Part shown: piece by piece, positions 44,191-55,561 of the stretch | Numbering within the stretch: the first letter of the stretch is position 1 | How the letters are laid out: each line of letters opens with the position of its first letter | Origin: Ceratodon purpureus | Taxonomy: Eukaryota > Streptophyta > Bryopsida > Pseudoditrichales > Ditrichaceae | Assembly (NCBI GenBank): GCA_014871385.1 | Contig: CM026426.1 | Location: 42,117,613-42,181,612 of the forward strand | Length of the DNA: 64,000 nt | Direction of reading: 5' to 3' | The notes under the pieces: model-generated | Database searches by the model: none | What the model was told of the DNA's origin: nothing | What the model saw: the letters and a program-made list of their open reading frames with translations, nothing else | Position numbers and translations under genes: made by a program

Positions 44191-46129
44191 TAAATTTTTT
44201 GCTTTTTCTTCTTTAAAGGAAAAAAAAAAAACATTGAAGCACGGCAAGTGTCTAAACAGTTTTTGTAATTGCTGAAATTTGAAGGAAACATTGAAGTCCA
44301 CGTGCATTATTTGTGGATGGATGAAAACCAGTTGACTGAAAATTGAAGTTTCAATGAAACATGAATCACAACAAATCCTTCCTTCAATGGGTTTGCACAG
44401 AACTCAATCCAATTAGAAGAACTAGATAAAAAAAAAAAAAAACACTGAAGCAAGGCAAGGGTCAAAAGAATTTTCATACTTGCTGAAATTTGAAGGGAAC
44501 ATTGAAGTCCACGTGCATTATTTGTGGATGGATGAAAACCAGTTGACTAAAAATTGAAGTTTCAATGAAACATGAATGAAAACTAATCCTTCTTGAATCG
44601 GTTTCCATAGAATTCAATCCAATTAGAAGAACTAGAAAAAAAAAAAAAAAACACTGAAGCATGGCAAGGGTCAAAAGAATTTTCATACTTGCTGAAATTT
44701 GAAGGAAACATTGAAGTCCACGTGCATCATTTGTGGATGGATGAAAACCAGATGACTGAAAATTCAAGTTTCAATGAAACATGAATGAAAACTAATCCTT
44801 CTTGAATTGGTTTCCATAGAACTCAATCCAAAAAGAAGAACTAAGAAAAAAAAAAAAACACTGAAGCATAGCAAGGGTCAAAAGAATTTTCATACTTGCT
44901 GAAATTTGAAGGAAACATTGAAGTCCACGTGCATCATTTGTGGATGGATTAAAATTAGATGACTGAAAATTGAAATTTCAATGAAACATGAATGAAAACT
45001 AATCCTTCCTTAATCGGTATCCATAGAACTCAATCCAATTAGAAGAACTAGAAAAGAAAAAAAAAACACTGAAGCATGGCAAGGGTCAAAAGAATTTTCA
45101 TAATTGCTGAAATTTGAAGCGCACATTGAAGTCCACGTGCATCATTTGTGGATGGATGAAAATTAGATGATTGAAAATTGAAGTTTCAATGAAACATGAA
45201 TGAAAACTAATCCTTCTTGAATCGGTATCCATAGAACTCAATCCAATTAGAACAACTAGAAAAAAAAAAAAAAAACCACTGAAGCATGGCAAGGGTCAAA
45301 AGGATTTTCATAATTGCTGAAATTTGAAGGAAACATTGAAGTCCACGTGCATCATTTGTGGATGGATGATGACCAGATGACTGAAAATTGAAGTTTCAAT
45401 GAAACATGAATGAAAACTAATCCTTCTTGAATCGGTTTCCATAGAACTCAATCCAATTAGAACAACTAAAAAAAAAAAAAAAAAAACCACTGAAGCATGG
45501 CAAGGGTCAAAAGGATTTTCATAATTGCTGAAATTTGAAGGAAACATTGAAGTCCACGTGCATAATTTTGGATGGATGAAAATTAGATGACTGAAAAATT
45601 GAAGTTTCAATGAAACATGAATGAAAACTAATCCTTCCTTAATCGGTATCCATAGAACTCAATCCAATTTGAAGCATCTAAACCATTGGACGCTGAAGCA
45701 TGGCAAGGATGATGAAACATTAAAATGGAAAACCAGGTTTCAGATTGTCATCAAACTGAACTAATCTTGACCCTCAGATACTGTGCATCCCGGACTAAGC
45801 CAAAAAAATTCGATTGATTATTTCAGTTAACTTGTATTTAAGATGTCGATGTTCAGGGGTACTTGAGGGACGTTTCCTAATTACAGAATTAAACTAGAGT
45901 TTTAGCCCCACTTGAATGCTATAGTAGTATTGTTCCTTGCCTAAGCATACAACAAAGAAGCCTGGGTCAAGCATAAACACAAGAAAGCATAACACCACTG
46001 AAGCATGTTCAAGTAGCGGTGCACATAATCAAAAAAGTGACTGGTTAAAAGCGGTCGACACCGAAAATAACAAATTCAAGAACTTGCTTCATGGAGATGC
46101 TAATTTTTTATTTTTTTTATCAATTTTTA

Positions 46130-46316
46130 GGAACTCAGGTTCCATATATATATGCTCATGATGAACATTCTCTTCGTCAAAGCCTTGGTGGCTTGGTGAT
46201 CCGAGGCTTCGGGTTCGTACTGTCTTGGCAGCCCCAGGGTGCTGGTGCCGGGTTCGAATCCACCCTCCGACACCCACCCCACCACGCTTTCTAGTGCACA
46301 GTTGGAGTGCCAAAAT
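46130..46316 (+). repeat. tRNA-derived module, copy 6
   Basis: Mirror of copy 1, embedded in the matching spacer. It has GGGTTCGTACTG rather than copy 1's GGGTTCGAACTG, so the outer pair has drifted or been converted. Confidence 0.7.
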
Positions 46317-47640
46317 ATCATTTTTTTTGTTTTTTCTTCTTTATGGGAAAAAAAAAGAAAAAAAACATTGAAGCACGGCAAGTGTCAAAAAAGTTTTTTC
46401 TAATTGCTGAAATTTGAAGGAAACATTGAAGTCCACGTGCATCATTTGTGGATGGATGAAAACCAGATGACTGAAAATTAAAGTTTCAATGAAACATGAA
46501 TGAAAACTAATCCTTTTTGAATCGGTTTCCATAGAACTCAATCCAATTAGAAGAACTAGAAAAAAAAAAAACAGTGAAGCATGGCAAGTGTTAAAACAAT
46601 TTTTGTAATTTCTGAAACTTTGAAGGAAACATTGAAGTCCACGTGCATCATTTGTGGATGGATGATGACCAGATGATTGAAAATTGAAGTTTCAATGAAA
46701 CATGAATGAGAACTAATCCTTCTTGAATCGGTATCCATAGAACTCAATCCAATTTGAAGCATGTAAAGCATAGGACGCTGAAGCATGGCAAGGATGATGA
46801 AACATTAAAATGGAAAACCAGGTTTCAGATTGATGATAAAAAAGTTTAAATTTTTTTTTAAAAAAAAGTAAAAAAAAAGTAAAAAAATGAAATCCTGAAG
46901 TAAAGTTTCACGTTCACATAAAAGCAAACCAATCCTGATCCTCAAATAGTGTGCACGGAACTGAATTCAAAAAAATTCAAATAAAAAAAAGAAAATGAAG
47001 CAAGGCAAGGTGAAAAACAATATCTATAATTATTGAAATTTAAATTAAGGTGAAGTGGTCAATCAAAGGATGGTTGATAAATGGATGGCTGGCAAATTGA
47101 GTTCTATGTTCACTTCGAAGTGAACTACTCTTGACCCTCAAATAGTGTGCACCAAACGAAATCTAAAAATTATCAAGTTATAGAAAACATTGAAGGAAGG
47201 GAAGGCGGTAAAGAATATCTAAAATTATTGAAATTTAAAAAGAACTTCAAAGTGAACTTAAGGAAGGATGAGAAACGGATGGATGAAAAATATTTTTTAA
47301 GTGAAACATCTGGATGTACACTCTTCTGTCAAATACTCAGAGCTCAAAACTAAATCCAATTAAAATCATTTTAATAAAAAAATTGAAGCAAGGGAAGGGG
47401 AATATCAATATGCATAATTTTCAAAATTACCAGAAACTTCAAAGCCTTTGGTAGATGGATGAGAAATGAATGGATGAAAAGAACAGTTTGAGGTTCTCAT
47501 GAAACTGAATTTCTCATCCGTGGATGCATTCGTAATGATGGATTGTTTGCCAAATAGACTTTAATAATTGAAACATCAAAATGAACCAATTTTTCCTGAA
47601 AGGGTACAAAGTTATTTAAAAAAGAACATTGAATAACAGT

Positions 47641-48155
47641 GAGTAGGATTCAATCAAGGGTGGAATAATAAAAAATCCATAAAATTTAACTTCACGTAAC
47701 CAACCTCAAATATATCATGTTCTCAATCTACACTAAGATGTACCCTGACTGGTACACTTCTGTAGAATCTCCGCTACAGCATGTGTAATCTTTGGTTTCG
47801 GCACCTGCTAAAGCAATAAAATCTCCGCTACAGCATGTGTAACCTTTGGTTCATGTGCATCTAAAAGCAACAGCCGTGGCTTTGAAGTGATTTCTTGGTA
47901 GTAGATTTCCATGTTATCACGTACTTTATATAAAATTTATAGCCGAAATTTGTGATAAATACAAGGAAATCCTTGCCTTCTTCATACAAACAGTAGCATG
48001 CATAATCCATATGTTTTTTTTGCACCGACATTCCTCTAAAAGCACCTCTACATGTTGCACGGTCACCAAGCCAACTAAGCACGGCTACTATCAACATTAG
48101 TGCCGTTTTTGCTGCTCTACTCAAGATGTGAAGAAGTTGCTGAAGCACGATTCCT
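47641..48155. other. Spacer between repeat arm and unknown gene
   Basis: No gene is seen. The word AATCTCCGCTACAGCATGTGTAA occurs twice with one or two changes near 47,766 and 47,820, a short direct repeat about 54 bp apart. Confidence 0.5.
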
Positions 48156-49478
48156 AAACCACCATCTTGAACCTCGCTCCCAAGGGCATGACAGCTTGGA
48201 TCTCGGTGCTTCGTTCCAGCCGCTGGTTTATCTGCATAAACACCATATTCAAAATTCAGCAAGCATATTTGGATCACTTTATACATCTTTCAGTGCAATT
48301 CCTCTCCGATGCTAGAAATGAACTACCTTTCTGTCGGGTCGACCTGGCCACTCGATAACAAGGTCATAGAAGTCCGGGATGTCTTCTCGCGATAAGAGAA
48401 TTGCAATCTCGTTCCTAATTTGGGACACTGGCCATGACTTCCCAACCTCAAATGCCGGCAACACTTCACCCCTGAAAACAACCTCTGCCTTGACCATGTC
48501 TGGAATCACAACCTGATCCATTGCCACCAATCGCTGCCCTTCCAGCCGGAATCTTACGTAGCAGAAGGTCATATATAGAGTCTGTCGTGCTAGGTGGTAA
48601 CGGAAACCCACGGTCCCTTCACTGACTACACATTTGATAATGTCTTGACCACTCTGCCACTTGACATTCCAGCCAGGGTCCATTAAGCTAGCCAAAAGCA
48701 AGGAAGATGGAGATCCGAAGGTGTACATTGCTGGAGTCTGTCGAATGTCATCTGCGACCGCAAATAAATCCGCCATTATATGGACTGGCAGAAACCAGTG
48801 CACGTGGGCAACCTTACTCCCTGTGCTACCCTTCATTGCGGCCGTAACATCCTGTGCCATCTTCAAGCGGAAGGCCTCCGACGTATGCATGTCCGGAATT
48901 GGCCAAAACGGATCAGAGAGCTCTGGGAGAGGCAACGCCTCCAAACTCCCATAAAGCTCGGTACCAGACCGAGGTACATACACCGCTCGGAGAAAAAAAG
49001 TTCCATTCTGAAGCAGCTGCCTATGGCTTCTCCCTTGCCGTCCCGATTCTCCAATCTCATGGTGTAGCACCAAAATCACATCGAGAATAGAGGAAGGTGG
49101 AACCAAGTCCTCCCAGTAGGAGGCGTACAGGAAATTGCAAGTTCGAGGCTCAGTGGCCCCTACAGCAGGATCAAGGTCCAATTGGCGACGCTGGTAAGCG
49201 TGTCGCACTTTCACTGCGACAAGCTTTTGGACAACCTTGCCGCGTACCAAGCTCTCAGTGAACTTAAACCTCACCACTTGTGCCTTCCACGCACCGGCAA
49301 AGGATTCCACACCATGTACACGCGCATCCTTTGCCCAAGCTCCGCGCGTTGCTGGTTTGAGTGTAATCCACGAACCTATCTCAATTCTCAATGGTATCCA
49401 CCTCCCTGTCGTAGCATCCTTGTCGTTGAATATGACAACGCTCTGCACCTCACTTGCGGGAGATTCCTCTGTTGCCAT
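48156..49478 (-). CDS. Unknown 409-residue protein, possible BAH-like N-terminus
   Basis: Predicted exons 49,478-48,327 and 48,231-48,156 give 409 residues. The join AAAG|GTAGTT...TGCAG|ATAAAC is phase 0; reading on without splicing gives four other codons and a stop. The start ATG 49,478 lies just inside an exon whose acceptor (TCTTCAG|GCTGAAG) is 13 bases upstream. Residues about 20-125 (GRWIPLRIEIGSWITL, AWKAQVVRF, FLYASYWEDLVP) resemble the strand pattern of a BAH domain, which binds chromatin; this is only a possibility. The rest is not recognised. It is the last gene before the right inverted repeat and points away from it. Confidence 0.55.
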
Positions 49479-49489
49479 GATCTTCAGCC

Positions 49490-50060
49490 TGAAGACACGC
49501 ACACCGCTTGCTTCAGCTCTAAATCACAGCTACAGCATGATATCCACCGGTCATGTTCAAAAACCCACGTACCTTATCCACCTCTTCAGCACTGCCGATT
49601 CCTGAAGTTACTGCGTGGGGACCGTTGGTGACACGCACACTCCTTGCGTCAGCTCTGAACAACAATCTCATTATGCAATTCAGTTATTCCCGATGGGTGT
49701 ACAATTATCAACGTGAAGTTTAGACCTGCAGAATAATGTCAACAAGTCATGCTAAGAAACTAACTTACCTTGTCCACTTCTTCAGCACCGCCGATGTATA
49801 GTAGGCGCCGTTGGTGAACCTGCACAGCAATCAATTTGCAAGGTGAAAAATCAGCTTTATGCTCAAGCACTGCTACGCCAATTTTGAACGGCAAATACAC
49901 ATTCCTCGGAACCCTGCTCATCACCTATCTACAATACTGTCAATTCGAAGGTCCAAGATTTCTAATAGAGTCAAAGCAGAAATCTAAAGTGCAAACCTCC
50001 TCTCGAGCTTGCATCGGCTCTAAACAACAGCAAACTTTCAAACAATTGTTCATGGCATAA
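49490..50060 (-). repeat. Duplicated 5' exon units upstream of the 409-residue gene
   Basis: Two similar exon-like units lie on the minus strand. One ends GAGGTGGATAAG|GTACG near 49,570 and the other GAAGTGGACAAG|GTAAG near 49,767. Both contain CACCAACGG and a GG(C/T)GGTGCTGAAGA-like core, and the second starts after TTGCTGTGCAG. A GCTTGC(T/A)TC(A/G)GCTCTAAA-like word occurs near 49,508 and 50,008, with a third relative near 49,645. They look like duplicated leader or N-terminal exons of the gene downstream. Confidence 0.45.
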
Positions 50061-50513
50061 AATCACCTTGAAGCACGTTACGACCACCTACTGCAGGAGC
50101 ATCTGCGGCCGCGACAGATGGTTAGCCTCCCCGATTTGCAAGCCGTTGGTTGCAGGTGCTGAGTAAGCATCTCTCCCGCCATCGAGATGTCTCTCTCAGC
50201 GGCTTGGCAAATTATATTCTAATCAAGCTAGTTCCATAAAAAATTCTCCTCTGAAATAGGCCGAGTACCATCGCATGCTTCCGGAGTCACAATCAGTTAC
50301 GGCCATGAAGGGGAAAATAAAATTCTCTATTCCAGTTTTGCAAGTGCACACTTGAGACACAAGTGCAGGGATTCCAACTGGATAAAATCAGAAACGACGC
50401 TCATTGGCTTGGACGGTAGAACTTTTGATGTGTTTTGCCAAATGGCATCACTGGTAACAAGTCACTCCGCCCAGTGTCGATGTCCTATGCTTGGGTTTTC
50501 ACTGCCCGGGAAG
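50061..50513. other. Right subterminal region of the 22-kb element
   Basis: No reading frame worth reporting. It holds GGGCAGT in inverted orientation near 50,501, matching a word just inside the left terminal repeat. Confidence 0.4.
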
Positions 50514-50545
50514 GGCCTTCCAATGACCCGAAATGGTCTCTAATG
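50514..50545 (-). repeat. Right terminal inverted repeat
   Basis: On the minus strand this begins CATTAGAGACCATTTCGGGT and is identical to the left end for 32 of 32 bases. Just outside, reading inward, the right side has CACTA before the repeat and the left side has ATATT, so identity starts exactly at the C. Confidence 0.9.
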
Positions 50546-53500
50546 TAGTGATTTGTGTAAATTTTTATATGAGAATTTATAATTTAACAACTTTAGTTTC
50601 CTTTCCTGAAACTAAAGTATACTATTTAGAATCATTTACTACATAAAATCAAACATAAAGCTAAATTTCATTTGAATATATAAAATAATTTTGTTCATTA
50701 TATTCCAATTGTAAGGGTCTTTTAAATCCAAACTATGCTTTGTATTGCCAACTAGAAGAAAGTCTAATAGTTAAAAAAATAAAAAATAAAAAATTGGAAG
50801 CTCAGAGAGTCTCCTAAAGCTAAAAGATCTTTTCTACTACCATTTAGATCTCCTTGGATATGCAAATGGAGAGTTCAAGCTTGTAATTAAACTAATTTTA
50901 CAATATTATCTTAGAAAATAACATGCTTTCATAGAAAACAAAATATTGGAATGCATATATGCATATTTTGAATCAATGATGAATTAATAAATTTTTATTT
51001 AAGATGGTTCAAATTCATTACAAATCAAATGCAAATCATTTAGCTGCCACAATGTCATGCTCAAAGGCTACTTGGGATCAAATGTTTAATGTAAAGGTCT
51101 TTCTTGTTACCAAAATATGTAGGCATTGGTGTGCCTTAGGCTCCTATAGGAAAATTTGTATTGCATGTTCTCCTTCTCTTGGCTTAAAGAACTACCGTAG
51201 GTTACTAACATCTGAGGCAGAAAATAATTATTTACAAATCTACCTAAATTTTCTAGAAATTCTTCCAAAAAAATTAAATTAAATTATAGTGCATGTAGTA
51301 GAATGTGATGGTTTTGAAGAGTACATTGCAAATTGTAAGTTAAAACTTCCCAGCTTTGAGATATCATTTTTTGAATTGCTCAACTACTTTTTGCACTCTA
51401 ATTAAGTATTAGGCAAAACAATGTCCAAGCTGCTAGTAACCTACCGTAACGACTTCTTTCATCCACCGACAATTGAGACAAGGTAGAAGAGAAGGTTTCT
51501 AAAGCTCTTCTTAAAAAGTTGTACATGAAGGCTGGAATTCGAGACTACACAGACTTTTGGAAATGTGGGATGCTAGAAAGTTTGGGGTTTTGATGGAATT
51601 TCCCTCTATGTATTGAATACTAGAATGTAAATACTTGTAGATTTGGAGAAACCTCTTCTTTCCAATTGTGCCACCTTGTTAGAGGGCTTCTAACCTATAT
51701 ATGATTGGAGAGGCATAATTCTAGCACCGTTTTGCCTCATGAGTGAAGGAGACATCATTAGTGAAGATGATGTCCCTAAATCTTATTGCGGCTCCAAAGT
51801 GGCAAGACCAAAGGAGCGCTTGAATTTATGGTGGGATGTCCAACCAAGATCATTAATCCTACTACATTTCTTTGACCTAGATAATTATCTTATCTTATCA
51901 AGAAGAGCATTTTCAGCAAGCAATTTTGAAGCAAGACACTCAGACAATTCAATATCAAATTGTTGGAGCCTAATAATAAATACAAAGACCTCAAGAAGAA
52001 GTATGTGGATTGTTAGGCAGCAACGCAGATCTATAAAGATTGATGTCCAGAACAAGCTCATGTAAATTCTATGGTATAAGCTTGTCCGACAAAAAATACA
52101 AGCCCCTAAGATTTGGAGGATTTCAAAGGACTCTTGAATTGTAGCATTGGCCAACCTTAAAGCTGCAAACCAAACGGATTATAGTACCTTATGTTGCATT
52201 CTAAGATCTAACAGTCTTCTTCACTTTGTTGTTGACTGGTACAATTCTTTGATTAGATAATATAGTTTTCTTCTCACTTTGTTTTTCCTTGACTTGTCCT
52301 AGTAAAATCGTAGATTCCTACATTCTTGCTGTAGGATCACTAATGATGATAAATTGTGACATTTGTTATGATAACAATGCAATCAATTTGTCATTCTCAT
52401 CAGTTCTTGACAATGCATGACTATTCTTTGGATGCTTTTGATCTTGTCCTTGAATGCTAGTATGCTACGCTAGAATTGTGCTACTTGACTATAATTTAGA
52501 CAATACTTGTAGCTTATATATATTTTTAATTTTATTTGTTGTTGATAGTGGAATCTTACAATTGTGCTTCTTTGAGTTTCCTATGTAAGATGTCCAAATG
52601 TTTCATGACTTTACTATTTAAAACCACACAAAGATATAGTTTCTTTACAATGTCAACATCTATTATGTGCTTACATGCCACAATTGTTTCATATTCTAGA
52701 TGCAATATATACATGATCCTTCTTAGACTACTCCAAGTGATTGAAGATGGTAGAATCTTCTCATCATCTATGTTCACAAATACAATTTCATCCAAAAACA
52801 CAAAATAAAGAAAGATTGAAAAACCTTGGGAAGTTTGGAAATAAATGTATCAAAGTTATCAAACATGTATACTTAAAATGAACAAGATAGCTCGCATGTG
52901 AGCGTCGAGCGCGAAGCGATAAGTTTTTCTGGAGGGGGAGAGCATAAACATTTAAAGGGAAAGTTGAAGAAGGGCCTATATTCACACCCTACTCCTAGCC
53001 CTACTCATAGCTCCTCACCTGATCCTTCTCTCCCTCTTCCACGCCCTCCATCTCCCCTACCTCCCATTGGTATAAAAAGGGGGAAGGGAGGGAGGATAAA
53101 ATAAGGTATAATTATAGGCTAAAATTTGCATAAATAGACCTTCATAACAAAACGAAAGTAAGTCAACTTTACAATTCAAAATCTATTCTTCTATTTATGG
53201 ATGTTGTAAGTGTACCACATAAGATTTTTTTGCAAATTTTCATTTTGCAATCTCATCAAAAAATATTCACTATGCTTAATATCTCCATTATAAAAAACAT
53301 ATTCACTATACTTAATATCTCCCGTATAGAAAAAAATTATTATTTTTGTCCTTCTAAATAAGATTATAAATGAATTAAAAAATAAAGAGCAATAAAATAA
53401 AGTAAAACTATAAAAATATAAGTTTATAAAAGAAAAGTAAATTGCTGTACATTTTAAAGGAATAACTCCAAATGTCACCACTTAAATTGACGTAATATTA

Positions 53501-53830
53501 TTGTTCAACTACAAACAGAATGCCTCACCATTAAAGTAAAAGCATTTACTATCATTATAAATTTAGATTCTTTTATCTTAAAGAGTTAAATGTATAATTA
53601 AAGTCAGTAATACAAAAAATGAATTGGAGCTAAATTAAAAATAAAATTAAACTGTAGTGAGTTTATGATTGATGATTGATATTACCAATAAGGTTGATGA
53701 GATTATATTGTTCTCTTAATATAATTATTTTATAGTACTGTATATATCTAAGATTTTTTCTTTAATAAATACCTCTGTTTATATTATTTTCAATTTGAAT
53801 TCCATCTAGGTAAGAAAAGGTTATATAGTT
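50546..53830. other. AT-rich stretch, right flank of the 22-kb element
   Basis: AT-rich DNA with scattered frames of 60-110 codons (for example 51,004-51,282 and 51,739-52,065, plus strand) that I cannot assign; they may be eroded transposon pieces. Near 53,015-53,095 a pyrimidine-rich stretch is followed by GGTATAAAAAGGGGGAAG and a purine-rich run, which could fold back or act as a TATA region. No RNA gene is seen. Confidence 0.5.
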
Positions 53831-53861
53831 TTGTCTCTTGTTTTGGCTATTGCTTATCAAG

Positions 53862-55050
53862 ATGCCTCACAGTACTGAACGTGCTGAGATTATTGAAGAT
53901 CGTGAAAATCAAATAGTGGCTAGTGTTATATCTGATGCTATAAATTTAATGAACACAATTGTTGACTCCTCAGATAGTACAGAAAGTGGTTCTAGTATTG
54001 AAATGACGATGATCTTCCCAATACGTTCATCCTCTATAAGTGTTTGACATCGCAACGGTATTATAAGGAATGACACCATAGAAGACTAGATTCTACACGT
54101 ATGGCACCTGAAGTATTTAAGGTGAAATTTAGGATGTCTCCTATTGCATTTTCAAAGAATATGGGGAATGATTGCAAACCATCGTTCTTTCATTAATAAT
54201 AGCAACTCCCCTCAATTTGATCCAAGATTGCAATTCTTGATTGTGTTATATCGATTCGGGGCCTATGGAAATGGAGCCTCTCGATCTGCTATTGCAAGTA
54301 CCTTTCATATTTCCCCTGGTATTATTGGAAAATTTACAAATCGGGTTATTGTTGCCCTTATCGAGACGCTTGAAGAAAGAGTGATTGAATGGCCTAATGC
54401 AGCTCGAAAGGAAGTCATCAAACAAGAGATTTCCAAGCATGGATTCTATGACGCCATTGGGATGATCGATGGAACGCATATAATTACTTGCTTCCAGGCC
54501 AAGTTTTGAAGGTGAAGGCTATTACAATAGGAAGGGCCGTTATTCCATTCAATGTATGATTATTAAGGATCACAACTGTCGAATATTAAAAATTAATGCA
54601 GGTTTTACAGGTGCTTCACATGACAGCCGAGTATTCATGAACAGTGAAGTATGGAATCATTATACCAAGTATTTTTCCGGACGTGAATACCTTCTTGCTG
54701 ATACTGGTTATCCCCTTACTCAAATTACTATGGCACCTTATAAAAAAACTTCAGCTAATATTGCCGCTAACAAACGATTCAACAACCGTCTTTCTTCTAT
54801 TTGGGTGAAAGCAGAGGATACCATTGTACAATTGAAAGGGCGATTTCAAAGTCTTCGAGGCATCCCAACAGTTATTTCTTCTAGAGCAAACCACAAGTTT
54901 GTTGTGTGTTGGATTTGTGCGCGCGCAATTTTACATAATTTACTTTTGCAGGATGGATATGTCTATGAAAATCTTCTACGTGATCCAGTTGTGGTCCACG
55001 ATGCAAATTCTAGACGACCTAGAGACACTTGCAACAAATCATCCTCGTGA
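53862..55050 (+). pseudogene. Second Harbinger-like nuclease, broken
   Basis: This HARBI1/DDE_Tnp_4-type gene lies in AT-rich DNA. The piece 53,862-54,047 (MPHSTERAEIIED) may be its N-terminus. Then 54,144-54,509 has SRSAIASTFHISPGIIGKF (helix-turn-helix-like) and GMIDGTHI (first Asp). The stretch 54,510-55,050 has GYYNRKGRYSIQC, GFTGASHDSRVFMNS (second Asp), YLLADTGYPLT and LKGRFQSLRGI. A single extra T in the run at 54,503-54,506 explains the frame change between the last two pieces. The acidic residue before the LKGRF block is in KAEDTIVQ, not the usual E-x2-(I/F)G. It is not closely related to the nuclease at 20.5 kb, so this is a different element. Confidence 0.82.
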
Positions 55051-55114
55051 TAGACATAATAGGGAAGTTTTCAAGGTGGAAGTGCTTAGATTGCATAGAG
55101 ATGTTGATAGTTGA

Positions 55115-55560
55115 ACTTGTTATGACTTAAAAACATGATTCTCATCTCCATATTTCATGGTTTAGGTTAGTAACATCAGTTCTTAAGACAATTACTCAAT
55201 TAATTCACTCAATTCTTTAAAATACATTTTGTGAACACGTTAAATTAATAAAATCTATTTAATTATTTTTTTAGCTATGTATGTCATTTCCAGATCTCAG
55301 ACCGCCTCCAGACATGATATGACGCGTCTCAACCCAGAGTTTAAAATAATACATGTTTAACACTTTTGTGTACACATATCATTGTATTCCAAATGAGGAT
55401 GTTGTAAGAAGACAACCAAAACAAGAAACACAAGAATGGATAAAAGCAGAAGATTATACATCATGCCACTTTGACTCACTCGTAGAAATCCACCGATCCT
55501 TCAGGGAAAAATTCCGAGTTCTTTAAAAAGAAAAAAAATTCCAGCCCCGAGCAGAACAAA
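55115..55560. other. Spacer, nothing recognised
   Basis: AT-rich to 55,270, then more balanced. No frame, RNA gene or repeat that I can support. Confidence 0.5.
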
Positions 55561-55561
55561 C

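Larger units (their letters stand above)
43650..47640 (-). repeat. Right arm of foldback-like inverted structure
   Basis: Reverse complement of the left arm: inner edge, two tRNA-derived modules, about seven repeat units (near 44,489, 44,699, 44,907, 45,117, 45,327 and 45,537), the unique spacer at 45,690-46,080 that mirrors 38,560-38,960, a third module, then about two more units. From 46,810 outward the repeats are strongly diverged and A-rich. The arms differ in unit number: the left has roughly seven units more. Confidence 0.9.
28506..50545. mobile_element. Large composite TIR element (~22 kb) with recombinase-like gene and RING cargo
   Basis: Both ends start with the same 32 bases in inverted orientation (28,506-28,537 and 50,514-50,545). 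The outside is AT-rich on both sides and the inside is richer in GC. Inside are a DDE-like recombinase gene (28,955-32,699, plus), RING gene 1 (33,254-35,314, minus), a foldback-like repeat structure (about 36.2-47.6 kb) enclosing RING gene 2 (41,932-43,377, plus), and a 409-residue unknown gene (48,156-49,478, minus). The target duplication is not resolvable: TA or AT would fit because the termini overlap a palindromic ATTA/TAAT. The TIR match is direct observation; that all the content moves as one unit is inference. Confidence 0.75.

Noticed and set aside
50545-50551. CACTA-type transposon ends
   Set aside because: The right side reads CACTACATTAG inward, but the left side reads ATATTCATTAG. 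CACTA is not shared by both ends, and no TNP2-like protein was seen.
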